From Oscillospiraceae bacterium (GTDB lineage Bacteria > Bacillota > Clostridia > Saccharofermentanales > Saccharofermentanaceae): a stretch of 64,000 nt of DNA. The stretch lies in assembly GCA_902782125.1 (NCBI GenBank), contig CACZMA010000007.1, positions 50,329-114,328 on the forward strand. Direction: 5' to 3'. Of this stretch, positions 16,215-24,121 are shown piece after piece. The translations under genes and the position numbers were made by a program. Positions within the stretch are counted from its first letter, which is position 1; each line of letters opens with the position of its first letter. The notes below the pieces were generated by a model that was not told the origin of the DNA, ran no database searches, and was given only the letters and a program-made list of their open reading frames with translations.

Positions 16215-17498
16215 TCATGCCTTTGCTGCCGCAAAACCCTTCTCGAGGTCTGCGATGATGTCGTCGATGTGCTCTGTTCCGATGGAGAGTCTGATCGTGC
16301 TCTCCGTGATGCCTACGCTCGCGAGCTCTTCAGCAGTGAGCTGGGAGTGTGTCGTGGAGTAGGGGTGGATAACGAGGCTCTTAACATCTGCAACGTTCGC
16401 GAGAAGCGAGAAGATCTCGAGGCTGTCGATGAACTTGAATGCTTCTTCCTTACCGCCCTTGATGTCGAAAGTGAAGATGGAACCCGCACCGTTGGGGAAA
16501 TATCTCTTGTATACTTCGTGATCCGGATGATCGGGAAGTGCAGGGTGATTGACCTTTGCTACCTGAGGGTGGTTTACGAGGAAGTCCAATACCTTCTTTG
16601 TGTTCTCAATGTGTCTGTCGAGACGGAGTGAGAGTGTCTCGATGCCCTGCAGGAGCAGGAATGCGTTGAAAGGTGAGATAGCCGCACCGGTGTCGCGAAG
16701 GATGATCGCACGGATGTATGTGACGAATGCTGCGGGACCTACTGCGTCGTAGAAGGATACGCCGTGATAGCTCGGGTTGGGCTCTGCGATGTTCGGATAC
16801 TTGCCGGACTCCTTCCAGTTGAACTTGCCGGACTCAACGATGATACCGCCGAGTGTTGTGCCGTGACCGCCCAGGAACTTTGTTGCGGAGTGGACTACGA
16901 TGTCTGCACCGTGCTCGAAAGGTCTGATCAGGTAAGGTGTGCCGAATGTATTGTCTACTACTACCGGCAGACCGTATCTGTGAGCGATCTCAGCGATGGC
17001 ATCGATATCCGGGATATCAGAGTTGGGGTTGCCGAGTGTCTCGAGGTATACGGCTCTTGTGTTCTCCTTGATGGCACCCTCTACTTCAGCGAGGTTGTGA
17101 GCATCAACGAAAGTTGTCTCGATACCGTACTGGGGAAGGGTGTTGCTCAGGAGGTTGTAAGAACCGCCGTAGATCGTCTTCTGTGCTACGATGTGGCCGC
17201 CGTTAGCAGCGAGTGCCTCGATCGTGTATGAGATTGCTGCTGCACCGGAAGCTACAGCAAGTGCTGCGGAGCCGCCTTCGAGTGCTGCGACTCTCTCTTC
17301 GAGAACGCCCTGTGTGGAATTCGTGAGTCTTCCGTAGATGTTGCCGCCTGCACGGAGGTTGAATCTTGCTTCCGCATCATTGCTGTCGTGGAAGACATAA
17401 GATGTTGTCTGGTAAATAGGTACAGCTCTGGAATCTGTTGCGGAATCTGCCTGCTCCTGTCCTACGTGGATCTGTAATGTTTCAAACTTGTATGCCAT
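16215..17498 (-). CDS. metY: O-acetylhomoserine sulfhydrylase
   Basis: The 427-residue PLP enzyme belongs to the Cys/Met metabolism family and is of the MetY type: ETLQIHVGQEQADSATDSRAVPIYQTTSY at the N terminus, the PLP lysine Lys207 in SATKFLGGHG, and the length near 425-430. MetY joins O-acetylhomoserine and sulfide to make homocysteine, the precursor of methionine. It starts at ATG 17498 after AAAGGAG. It precedes cysK in one operon, so Met and Cys synthesis from sulfide are controlled together. Upstream lies a Met/Cys-rich leader peptide and a terminator. Confidence 0.93.
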   Translation of the reverse strand: MAYKFETLQIHVGQEQADSATDSRAVPIYQTTSYVFHDSNDAEARFNLRAGGNIYGRLTNSTQGVLEERVAALEGGSAALAVASGAAAISYTIEALAANGGHIVAQKTIYGGSYNLLSNTLPQYGIETTFVDAHNLAEVEGAIKENTRAVYLETLGNPNSDIPDIDAIAEIAHRYGLPVVVDNTFGTPYLIRPFEHGADIVVHSATKFLGGHGTTLGGIIVESGKFNWKESGKYPNIAEPNPSYHGVSFYDAVGPAAFVTYIRAIILRDTGAAISPFNAFLLLQGIETLSLRLDRHIENTKKVLDFLVNHPQVAKVNHPALPDHPDHEVYKRYFPNGAGSIFTFDIKGGKEEAFKFIDSLEIFSLLANVADVKSLVIHPYSTTHSQLTAEELASVGITESTIRLSIGTEHIDDIIADLEKGFAAAKA

Positions 17499-17545
17499 GG
17501 TTGTAATCTCCTTTGATGTAATTGTTTTTGTTTTGAATTTTTGGC

Positions 17546-17572
17546 AAAAAAATGAGGCCTCTCAAGTGCCTC
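17546..17572 (-). terminator. Leader terminator (attenuator) before metY
   Basis: On the minus strand, arms GAGGC (17572-17568) and GCCTC (17558-17554), with further partial pairing of GAGAGG and CCTC, are followed by ATTTTTTT (17553-17546). It lies between the leader peptide and the metY ribosome site. Confidence 0.65.
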
Positions 17573-17611
17573 TCCCATCTAACTTCTTCTATCGTGTCAG
17601 TGAACTTAAGG

Positions 17612-17725
17612 TCACATTCGCATTTCCGAACAAGGTGTACAAGAGAAGCACATCATATCCTGCATACAGCACATGCTGTCTGCCATCTCGTACATGTTCA
17701 TAGGCCAAGTGTTGCCGTGTGACAT
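17612..17725 (-). CDS. Met/Cys-rich leader peptide of the metY-cysK operon, 37 residues
   Basis: A 38-codon frame starts at ATG 17725, 8 nt after AAAGGAG (17734-17740), and ends with TGA at 17612. It starts MSHGNTWPMNMYEMADSM. Of 37 residues, ten are Met (1, 9, 11, 14, 18, 21, 24, 25, 35, 37) and five are Cys (19, 20, 26, 29, 32). It sits between a strong promoter and a terminator in front of methionine and cysteine synthesis genes. The most direct reading is a leader peptide that senses charged tRNA-Met and tRNA-Cys. A small metal-binding protein with CC and CxxC pairs is the alternative. Confidence 0.65.
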   Translation of the reverse strand: MSHGNTWPMNMYEMADSMCCMQDMMCFSCTPCSEMRM

Positions 17726-17762
17726 TTTTGCTTCTCCTTTCTTGAGTTGTGCAGTGGAACTA

Positions 17763-17781
17763 ACCTACCTGCTTGGTGGGT
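17763..17781 (-). promoter_or_regulatory. Possible operator at the metY start site
   Basis: Read on the minus strand, ACCCACC-AAGCA-GGTAGGT directly follows the -10 box. It is an imperfect inverted repeat (one mismatch in 7-bp arms) and closely resembles a motif just after the iscS -10 box (17883-17902). A repressor such as the Rrf2 protein encoded at 19677 could bind both. Confidence 0.4.
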
Positions 17782-17810
17782 ATAATACACTTGTTCGGAT
17801 ACCGTGTCAA
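17782..17810 (-). promoter_or_regulatory. Promoter of the metY-cysK operon
   Basis: On the minus strand a perfect TTGACA (17805-17810) and TATTAT (17782-17787) are exactly 17 bp apart. The transcript starts about 45 nt before the leader peptide. Confidence 0.7.
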
Positions 17811-17848
17811 CACCCTTATCAAAATTTATTCAAAATTCGCCGAACCCC

Positions 17849-17876
17849 TTGTTTTATCGGAACTTCTGTGTAAAAT
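17849..17876 (+). promoter_or_regulatory. Promoter of the iscS-iscU operon
   Basis: TTGTTT (17849-17854) and TAAAAT (17871-17876) are 16 bp apart, with TGTG before the -10. The leader to iscS is about 70 nt. Confidence 0.45.
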
Positions 17877-17882
17877 ACAATT

Positions 17883-17902
17883 ACCCCACTAAAACGGTAG
17901 GT
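17883..17902 (+). promoter_or_regulatory. Possible operator at the iscS start site
   Basis: ACCCCACTAAAACGGTAGGT lies just after the -10 box and resembles the motif in the same place at metY (17763-17781): both have ACCC, then AC[CT]AA, then GGTAGGTT. Confidence 0.4.
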
Positions 17903-17953
17903 TGAAGTGCGAAAGCTTATTAAAAATATATTTCATAACCATCAGGAGGACAT

Positions 17954-19144
17954 ATGATATACGCAGACAACGCAGCTACGACCAAGATGAGCAAGGCTGC
18001 CATCGAAGCAATGCTGCCTTACATGGATGAGGTGTACGGCAATCCTTCAAGCCTGTATTCTTTCGGGCAGGATGCCAAGGAGGCTCTGGAGAATGCGAGA
18101 GCCAGGATCGCAGCCTGCATCGGTTGCGATGCGCGAGAGGTGACGTTCACTTCCGGCGGTAGCGAGGCCGACAACCAGGCCATCATTACCGCTGCACATC
18201 TCGGAGCTCGAAAGGGCAAGAAGCACATCATCTCCACGGCTTTCGAGCATCACGCAGTACTTCACACTCTCGATAAGCTGAAGAAGGAGGGCTTCGAGGT
18301 GACCCTTCTCGATGTCCACGATACAGGCGCGGTAACTGCCGAAGAGGTGCTGGCTGCAGTTCGTGAGGATACATGCCTTGTAACGATCATGTATGCCAAT
18401 AACGAGATCGGAACCATACAGCCAATCGCAGAGATAGGTGCCGCCCTTAAGGACAAGGACGTCATCTTCCATACCGATGCGGTACAGGCTGCGGGCCATC
18501 TGCATATAGATGTAAAGGAACAGAATATTGACATGCTCTCGATATCTGCCCACAAGTTCCACGGTCCCAAGGGCATCGGCGTTCTCTATACAAGAACGGG
18601 GATCAGGCTCGAGACCATCATTTCCGGCGGAGCGCAGGAGAGAGGCAAGAGGGCAGGTACGGAGAACATCCCCGCTATCATGGGAATGGCAAAGGCTCTT
18701 GAAGATGCGGTGGCAAACATAGATGCAAATGCATCCAGGCTCTCCGCATTGAGAGATAGGCTCATCGAAGGTCTGGATAAGATCCCTTACGGAGAGCTTA
18801 ACGGCAACAATGACAACAGGCTTCCTTCCAATGTCAACTTTTGCTTTGAGGGAATAGAGGGCGAGTCGCTCCTGCTGCTCCTTGATGACAAAGGTATCTG
18901 CGCATCCTCCGGCAGTGCGTGCACATCGGGTTCTCTCGATCCTTCACACGTCCTGCTGGCGATAGGAAGACCGCATGAAGTTGCACACGGTTCGTTAAGA
19001 CTCAGTCTCGGTGAAGATACGACGGAAGAAGATGTCGATTACATCATCGAAGCGGTAACTGATGTTGTTACATATCTGAGGAATATGTCTCCCTTCTGGA
19101 GAGACCTTACGACAGGCAAGCGCGAGCATGTATTTGCAGAGTAA
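17954..19144 (+). CDS. iscS: Cysteine desulfurase
   Basis: The 396-residue PLP enzyme removes sulfur from cysteine and passes it as persulfide to the scaffold for Fe-S clusters, and to other acceptors such as tRNA thiolation enzymes. It starts [12 protein letters not shown] as NifS/IscS proteins do. The PLP lysine is Lys201 in [10 protein letters not shown], and the persulfide cysteine is Cys323 in [13 protein letters not shown], with the long flexible loop of group I enzymes. Start ATG 17954 follows AGGAGG. The scaffold gene lies 12 bp downstream and an Rrf2 regulator after it. Confidence 0.95.
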   Translation: MIYADNAATTKMSKAAIEAMLPYMDEVYGNPSSLYSFGQDAKEALENARARIAACIGCDAREVTFTSGGSEADNQAIITAAHLGARKGKKHIISTAFEHHAVLHTLDKLKKEGFEVTLLDVHDTGAVTAEEVLAAVREDTCLVTIMYANNEIGTIQPIAEIGAALKDKDVIFHTDAVQAAGHLHIDVKEQNIDMLSISAHKFHGPKGIGVLYTRTGIRLETIISGGAQERGKRAGTENIPAIMGMAKALEDAVANIDANASRLSALRDRLIEGLDKIPYGELNGNNDNRLPSNVNFCFEGIEGESLLLLLDDKGICASSGSACTSGSLDPSHVLLAIGRPHEVAHGSLRLSLGEDTTEEDVDYIIEAVTDVVTYLRNMSPFWRDLTTGKREHVFAE

Positions 19145-19156
19145 AGGAGAATTATC

Positions 19157-19591
19157 ATGGCTTTATACAGTGAGAAGGTAATGGACCACTTCAGGAATCC
19201 GAGGAACGTCGGAGTTATCGAGGATGCCGACGGCATCGGTGAAGCAGGCAACCCCGTCTGCGGAGATATCATGAAGATCTATCTTAAGATCGATAATGAC
19301 ATCATCACGGATGTTAAGTTCGAGACATTCGGATGCGGAAGTGCTATCGCTTCAAGTTCGATGGCAACGGAGCTCATCAAGGGCAAGCCGATATCCGAGG
19401 CAAAGGAACTGACCAACAAGGCGGTAACCGAAGCCTTAGACGGACTTCCCGCACACAAGCTGCACTGCTCGGTGCTTGCGGAAGAGGCGATAAGGCTCGC
19501 CTTGAGGGATTATTTCGATAAGAACAACATCCCTTACGATCCTGCGGAATACCCGGATCCGGGTTGTGAGAGCTGCTGCCATACACATTGA
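19157..19591 (+). CDS. iscU: Fe-S cluster scaffold protein
   Basis: The 144-residue protein has the three cluster cysteines of IscU/NifU-N: Cys35 in NPVCGD, Cys60 in FGCGSAIASSS and Cys104 in LHCSVLAEEA. It receives sulfur from IscS and iron, and builds clusters for transfer. The C terminus has extra Cys and His (GCESCCHTH), found in the Clostridia NifU form. Start ATG follows AAAGGAG. It is cotranscribed with iscS. Confidence 0.93.
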   Translation: MALYSEKVMDHFRNPRNVGVIEDADGIGEAGNPVCGDIMKIYLKIDNDIITDVKFETFGCGSAIASSSMATELIKGKPISEAKELTNKAVTEALDGLPAHKLHCSVLAEEAIRLALRDYFDKNNIPYDPAEYPDPGCESCCHTH

Positions 19592-19676
19592 CGTGAAACG
19601 CCTTCCGGTCTTTGGTATCAATTGAAGACGGGTGCCGGTTGTGTTAGGATAACCGAATAGAAGGCAGGTGTTGAAT

Positions 19677-20087
19677 ATGATGTTGGTCTCCACAAAAGGA
19701 CGCTATGCATTAAGGGTAATAATCGATCTGGCCGAGAACGGCAGTGAAGGGTATACCCCCATGAAGAATGTTGCCGAGAGACAGGGTATCTCGCTCAAAT
19801 ATCTCGAACGCATACTTCCTCTTCTTGTCAGTGCCGGACTGGTAGAAGGCGTTCACGGCAAGGGCGGCGGCTATAAGCTGTCACGCAAGCCGGCCAAGAT
19901 CACGGTCGGTGAGGTGCTCCGCGCAGCAGAAGGAGATATCGCGCCTGTTGCCTGCCTGGAATGCAATGCCGACATTTGCAGCAGGCAGGATACCTGCAGA
20001 ACGCTTCCGATGTGGGTCAAGTTGGACGAGATGATCAACAACTATCTGGACAGCGTAACTATCAAGGACCTCATGGAGAGCGAGTAA
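19677..20087 (+). CDS. Rrf2 family transcriptional regulator (IscR/CymR-like)
   Basis: The 136-residue protein starts MMLVSTKGRYALRVIIDLAE, typical of Rrf2 proteins, with a winged helix containing ISLKYLERILPLLVSAGLVEG and the wing GKGGGYKLSR. Four cysteines (93, 96, 101, 107) lie where IscR holds its Fe-S cluster with three, so cluster sensing is likely. It is placed after iscS-iscU, which fits control of Fe-S and sulfur genes, possibly through the similar motifs at 17763 and 17883. CymR, which lacks the cluster and controls cysteine genes, is the alternative. ATG 19677 is favoured over GTG 19668 from the alignment of the first helix. The stop lies in the edge of a dispersed repeat. Confidence 0.88.
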   Translation: MMLVSTKGRYALRVIIDLAENGSEGYTPMKNVAERQGISLKYLERILPLLVSAGLVEGVHGKGGGYKLSRKPAKITVGEVLRAAEGDIAPVACLECNADICSRQDTCRTLPMWVKLDEMINNYLDSVTIKDLMESE

Positions 20088-20158
20088 CCGCTCATGCTCG
20101 CTTAGGTCCTCCGCGCTTCGCTTGTGCGGAAATCGCTCGCATAACCGTTCACTCGCCG
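20080..20158 (+). repeat. Dispersed 3'-flanking repeat element, copy 1
   Basis: It starts at GCGAGTAA, the end of the Rrf2 gene, and continues with CTCGCTTAGGTCCTCCGCGC (20097-20116) and a 31-nt unit starting GGAAATCGCTCGCATA (20128). The end, TCACTCGCC, is the inverse of the start. The same blocks in the same order follow the gene at 63220. It could fold into a hairpin and act as a transcript end or REP-like element. Confidence 0.7.
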
Positions 20159-20176
20159 TATACAGTACGATTCTAA

Positions 20177-20204
20177 TTGACTACCCCCGCAGAAATATTA
20201 TAAT
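20177..20204 (+). promoter_or_regulatory. Promoter of zinc-ribbon paralogue B
   Basis: TTGACT (20177-20182) and a perfect TATAAT (20199-20204) are 16 bp apart, 40 bp before the ATG. Confidence 0.6.
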
Positions 20205-20243
20205 TCTTGTATGGAATAAAATTTTATTGAGGGGGGATGGATT

Positions 20244-21833
20244 ATGGCTATTTGGGATCAGCCTGTCAAAAAGTATGGTGTGCCGAATTCGGAGGGAGAG
20301 AAGATACTCTCTGCCAATTCGTCTAAGTGTCCGAACTGCGGACAGAACCTGTTCTACGACACGACACACGGAGCGATGACCTGTAAGTTCTGCGGAGGTC
20401 TTTTTGATCCTGCAACGCTCGGAAAAGTCGGATCGTTCGGTGTTGCTAATCCGGAGAGAGAATACGACGGCAGCATTGAAGTAAGTGCTGAAGACATGCA
20501 GCGTCAGGAGATCGTCTGCAATGCGTGCGGTGCGGAGGTCGTCACGGACAAGAACACGGCATCAACGGTATGCGTATTCTGCGGTTCTCCGGCGGTCATC
20601 ACGAGAAGGCTCTCGAGAGAGTTCAAGCCTGACCGCATCATTCCGTTCAAGATCGACAAGGCTAAGGCGATGAGCCTTTTTGAAGAGCACTGCAAGACGG
20701 TAGACCACCTTCCGAAGAGCTACAGCTCCAAGAAGACTTTCGAGAAGTTCGCGGCGCTCTATGTGCCGACATGGATCGTATCGAGTGATGTCGAGGTGGA
20801 CGCAGCCGGCCAGGGACACATGGGTAAGAATGTCGATGACATCTACAGAGAGAACTACCAGCAGGACGGCAAGAACTATTCGACACTTGCTTTCGGTAAG
20901 GCATTCTTCCGTCTGAAGAACGTTCCTTTTGACGGGGAGAAGCATATCGCAGACAGACTTATGGCAGCGGCAGAACCGTTCGATTACGACGAGATGGTCC
21001 CGTTCAAGAGCGAATATCTTCAGGGATATGTCGCAGAGAAGTATGACCAGCTCCCGGTGGATATGGCAGATAAGATCTACAGACGCCTCGACAAGTATGC
21101 GCTTCAGATCTGTGATTCGATCACGTTCGGATACGATAAGTTCACGACCAGCCTTGATATGAGCCAGACGAGATATAACAACCAGAGCATCATTTATGCT
21201 CTGCTCCCGGTATGGTTCATGACGATCGAATATGACGGCGTCAAGTATCAGTACATCGTAAACGGCCAGACCGGCAAGGTCTCGGGTGAGTTCCCGTATG
21301 CCAAGGGCTGGGAAACGATGGAACGCGCCGGAAGGAAGGTTCAGATCGGAACCATCTCCATCAACGAAGGCGCGAGAAAGCTCATATACGGATTACCGTT
21401 GGCAGGCATGTTCATCCTGAGATTCATCGGAAGCAGGAGCAGGCTCACTGCGAGATTCGTCGTATGGATGATCCAGAATCCTATCGAGACTCTGCTTCTC
21501 GGTCTTCTCATAGGTGCGCTAATGTACGGATGTATCGAGATACTTCCGAAGATGCTGCAGCGCAAACAGCAGCAGACCATCGCGAACCTTAATAAGACAA
21601 GCGCTCATGATATGGCACCGGCACCGAGTGCGAACGAGTACTTTGATACATCCGCGAAAGTACTGGCTTATGAGACAAACAACAAGTTCATCTCTCTCGA
21701 ATCAGGCTGGTCATACGGCGACAGGGAGAGGTTCGACTTCAAGACTGCAGCACCTGAAGCTGAAGTTCAGGAAGAAGACAAGAATGCTACTGAGTTCCAG
21801 AAGCAGGGCGCCGGAAGGGACATCCTGTCGTAA
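20244..21833 (+). CDS. TFIIB-type zinc-ribbon membrane protein, paralogue B
   Basis: The 529-residue protein is the paralogue of the one at 5424. It has the same two CxxC...CxxC zinc ribbons (KCPNCGQNLFY...CKFCGG and CNACGAEV...CVFCGS), the block ITRRLSREFKPDRIIPFKID, LPVWFMTIEYDGVKYQYIVNGQTG, and two C-terminal membrane spans (near 390-410 and 420-440). The tail is longer and differs. Function is unknown. Start ATG follows GAGGGGGG. An AraC-type regulator begins 17 bp after the stop and may be cotranscribed. Confidence 0.8.
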   Translation: MAIWDQPVKKYGVPNSEGEKILSANSSKCPNCGQNLFYDTTHGAMTCKFCGGLFDPATLGKVGSFGVANPEREYDGSIEVSAEDMQRQEIVCNACGAEVVTDKNTASTVCVFCGSPAVITRRLSREFKPDRIIPFKIDKAKAMSLFEEHCKTVDHLPKSYSSKKTFEKFAALYVPTWIVSSDVEVDAAGQGHMGKNVDDIYRENYQQDGKNYSTLAFGKAFFRLKNVPFDGEKHIADRLMAAAEPFDYDEMVPFKSEYLQGYVAEKYDQLPVDMADKIYRRLDKYALQICDSITFGYDKFTTSLDMSQTRYNNQSIIYALLPVWFMTIEYDGVKYQYIVNGQTGKVSGEFPYAKGWETMERAGRKVQIGTISINEGARKLIYGLPLAGMFILRFIGSRSRLTARFVVWMIQNPIETLLLGLLIGALMYGCIEILPKMLQRKQQQTIANLNKTSAHDMAPAPSANEYFDTSAKVLAYETNNKFISLESGWSYGDRERFDFKTAAPEAEVQEEDKNATEFQKQGAGRDILS

Positions 21834-21850
21834 GACACCGGGCATAACTT

Positions 21851-22753
21851 ATGGAGCTTAAGACCAGGAGCAAGAGACCCGGCGATAACCGCGAGATAGA
21901 TGTCTTCTACGAGGAGACAGAAGGCTTCTCCGAGCATATCAATGACAAGACCGTATATAAGATGGTATTTGTCCGGGAAGGCTCATTCGTCGTGGAAGAG
22001 GATGACGGATTCAGGCTGGTAAATGCACCTGTCGGTATCATCATGAACGAGAGGGCGGAATTCAAGGTGTCCTCCCAGACCGGTGTTAAGACTCTGACGA
22101 CATTCTTCAAGCCTACGTTCATCAGGGAGGAGTTTACATTCGACGCCATTAATTCAAAGGCGTTCGATGACCGTACGGACGAATCGATATATCAGGATTA
22201 TCTGCTCCTGACAGAGTTCAACAAGGCCGGCAGAGACATCAGATACTATTCGCTCACTACCCAGCAATATCATGTGATCAACCGCCTGGCACTAAGTGTC
22301 AGATTTGACATCCTGAACCAGCCCGATGAATACTGGATCTTAAGGGTACGGTACTTCCTCATCTCTCTTCTGTTCGAGGCCACGGCTGATTTCTACATTG
22401 ACTTCAGGCAGTATGAACTGTATAAGGATCGACTCGTTGCCAGGATCGCGATGTACATGGTCGTGAACATGGACAAAGAGATAACGCTGGCAGACCTTAC
22501 CAAACGTTTCTCGGTCAATAAGAACGTCCTTAACGATGCTTTCAACAAAGAGACTTCCATGACCTGCATGGCCTATCTCGAGGAGATAAGGGTCACCAGA
22601 GCCATGCAGATCCTTCAGTATGACGATTTAACGATAAGCGAGGTCGGGAATATCTGCGGGTATACCGACCAGAACTATTTCTCCAAGGTCTTCAAGAAAC
22701 ACTCGGGCATGACACCGAGCGACTATCAGAAGCAGATGAGAGGTCTGTGCTGA
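21851..22753 (+). CDS. AraC family transcriptional regulator
   Basis: The 300-residue protein has an N-terminal cupin-like ligand region (about 15-110) and a C-terminal AraC DNA-binding domain with two helix-turn-helix units: ITLADLTKRFSVNKNVLNDAFNKETSMTCMAYL and LTISEVGNICGYTDQNYFSKVFKKHSGMTPSDYQ. These are the standard signatures. The inducer is unknown. No good Shine-Dalgarno site is seen before ATG 21851, so it may be translated by coupling to the upstream zinc-ribbon gene. Confidence 0.88.
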   Translation: MELKTRSKRPGDNREIDVFYEETEGFSEHINDKTVYKMVFVREGSFVVEEDDGFRLVNAPVGIIMNERAEFKVSSQTGVKTLTTFFKPTFIREEFTFDAINSKAFDDRTDESIYQDYLLLTEFNKAGRDIRYYSLTTQQYHVINRLALSVRFDILNQPDEYWILRVRYFLISLLFEATADFYIDFRQYELYKDRLVARIAMYMVVNMDKEITLADLTKRFSVNKNVLNDAFNKETSMTCMAYLEEIRVTRAMQILQYDDLTISEVGNICGYTDQNYFSKVFKKHSGMTPSDYQKQMRGLC

Positions 22754-22840
22754 TACTCCCACTTTTTGTGCCGATAATCCTAACTCCCCCAAATCTGTTT
22801 GGGTATCATCTGAAGTATCACAGATACGGAGGTGACAGGA

Positions 22841-23923
22841 ATGAAGAAGGGTTATAAGGCGGCTGCAGCGGTGCTTGCGGCAGCATTATTCCTAGGAGGC
22901 TGCTCGGCAGCTGACCCGAACGCAGAGCGCAAGACCGAAGCGGAGTCCGTGACGGTGGGAGGCATGTTCTCACAACAGCTGGACAGGAATGTTACTTATG
23001 TCATGAAGGACGGGCAGTGGGTAGAAGAGAGCGCCGAAGTGACGGGCAGGGATATTGCCGAAGGTTACGACATTCAGGACACAGTGTGGATCATCACTAA
23101 CAGCGATGCCAAGTCCATTATCCCGCAGCTCGATGCGAAGTTCTACGATGAGACGGCGACGGTGTATTTCCATTTCGGGACGGACCTTCAGGACATGAAG
23201 ACGGAGGTGACAGGTTCGGGTGATGCCGCAGTTCTGAAGGCTACGTTCAGCGTGACTGCGGATCTGGTGTTCCAATGCATGGGAGCCAAGAGTTATTTCT
23301 ACGATGTCAAGGTCAGCGGTGCGGATATCAAACAGGACGGTTCAGCGGTGCTGAAGGCCACGGCAGGCTCAGAAGAGTACGAGATCAACGTGCCCGCCGA
23401 CGTTACGCAGGCTGAGTGGGAAGACTATCTTAAGTTCCAGTCTTCGACATACATAACCACGATCCCGTTCAGCAGTCTTCCGACGTTCGAAGTTACTTCG
23501 TCCTGCCTTAACAACGGTATCTGGGATACAAAGATAACAAATACGGATTCAGGAGACAACATCTCGCCGGATCTTACATGGGATCCCGTCGACGGCGCTT
23601 CGCAGTATGTTGTCATCATGATAGACGGCTCATGGCTGCACATGGATGTGTTCACGACGGAGACTTCGCTCGCAGAAGGCGCGTACGGTGCAGGCAGCAA
23701 AGGCGAGCAGTATGTGGGTCCGTATCCGCCCAAGGGCAATCCTCACACTTATACCGTGTTCGTTTTCGCGCTCGCTGAAGAGCCGGAGGATATCACTCTG
23801 CTGTTCGATTCGAGCGGCAACATGATAAGCAGCATCTATGATGACCTCGATACGGGTGTATCCGGCAGTACGGGCAACGTGATAGCCTACGGAAGGCTCG
23901 ACGGCAACTTCACGCTGTACTGA
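22841..23923 (+). CDS. Lipoprotein with C-terminal PEBP/YbhB-like domain
   Basis: The 360-residue precursor has a lipoprotein signal with lipobox LGGCSA, Cys at about 22. The N-terminal half (about 30-205) is a beta-rich region that I do not recognise. The C-terminal half matches phosphatidylethanolamine-binding/YbhB-type proteins: NISPDLTWDPVDGASQYVVIMID, WLHMDVF, then YVGPYPPKGNPHTYTVFVFAL, the conserved ligand-pocket blocks. Ligand and role are unknown. ATG 22841 is chosen because GGAGGTG lies just before it; the GTG at 22832 is part of that site. A CCCAAA/TTTGGG hairpin sits in the upstream region. Confidence 0.78.
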   Translation: MKKGYKAAAAVLAAALFLGGCSAADPNAERKTEAESVTVGGMFSQQLDRNVTYVMKDGQWVEESAEVTGRDIAEGYDIQDTVWIITNSDAKSIIPQLDAKFYDETATVYFHFGTDLQDMKTEVTGSGDAAVLKATFSVTADLVFQCMGAKSYFYDVKVSGADIKQDGSAVLKATAGSEEYEINVPADVTQAEWEDYLKFQSSTYITTIPFSSLPTFEVTSSCLNNGIWDTKITNTDSGDNISPDLTWDPVDGASQYVVIMIDGSWLHMDVFTTETSLAEGAYGAGSKGEQYVGPYPPKGNPHTYTVFVFALAEEPEDITLLFDSSGNMISSIYDDLDTGVSGSTGNVIAYGRLDGNFTLY

Positions 23924-23968
23924 TCCTGCGCCTGTGCATAATATGTGACTGACAGAGAGCCATTTGGT

Positions 23969-24043
23969 CACAAAATCAGCACAATCGGCCCATTGTGATG
24001 ATTTTGTGCGTGTTTGATGCTCCTGCACGCACAAATTGATCAC
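23969..24043. repeat. Nested and competing inverted repeats between convergent genes
   Basis: CACAAAATC (23969-23977) and CACAAT (23980-23985) pair with ATTGTG (23992-23997) and GATTTTGTG (24000-24008). The second arm extends to GATTTTGTGCGTG and can instead pair with CACGCACAAA (24026-24035). The latter forms an 18-bp inverted repeat with 16 matches (23995-24012 and 24026-24043). Only one of the two hairpins can exist at a time. Confidence 0.7.
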
Positions 24044-24063
24044 ACCCCAAGACAGCTGCATAC

Positions 24064-24096
24064 AAAAAGCCCGCGGTTCAATTGCCGCGGGCTTTA
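24064..24096. terminator. Bidirectional terminator between the PEBP lipoprotein and putP genes
   Basis: AAAGCCCGCGG and CCGCGGGCTTT arms enclose an 8-nt loop. A-rich and T-rich flanks allow use from both sides. Confidence 0.85.
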
Positions 24097-24121
24097 TCAA
24101 TGAAACTTTGTACGGCAGAAC

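Noticed and set aside
17546..17725. S-box (SAM) riboswitch or T-box before metY
   Set aside because: I looked for their conserved blocks and saw none; the leader peptide and terminator explain the region better.
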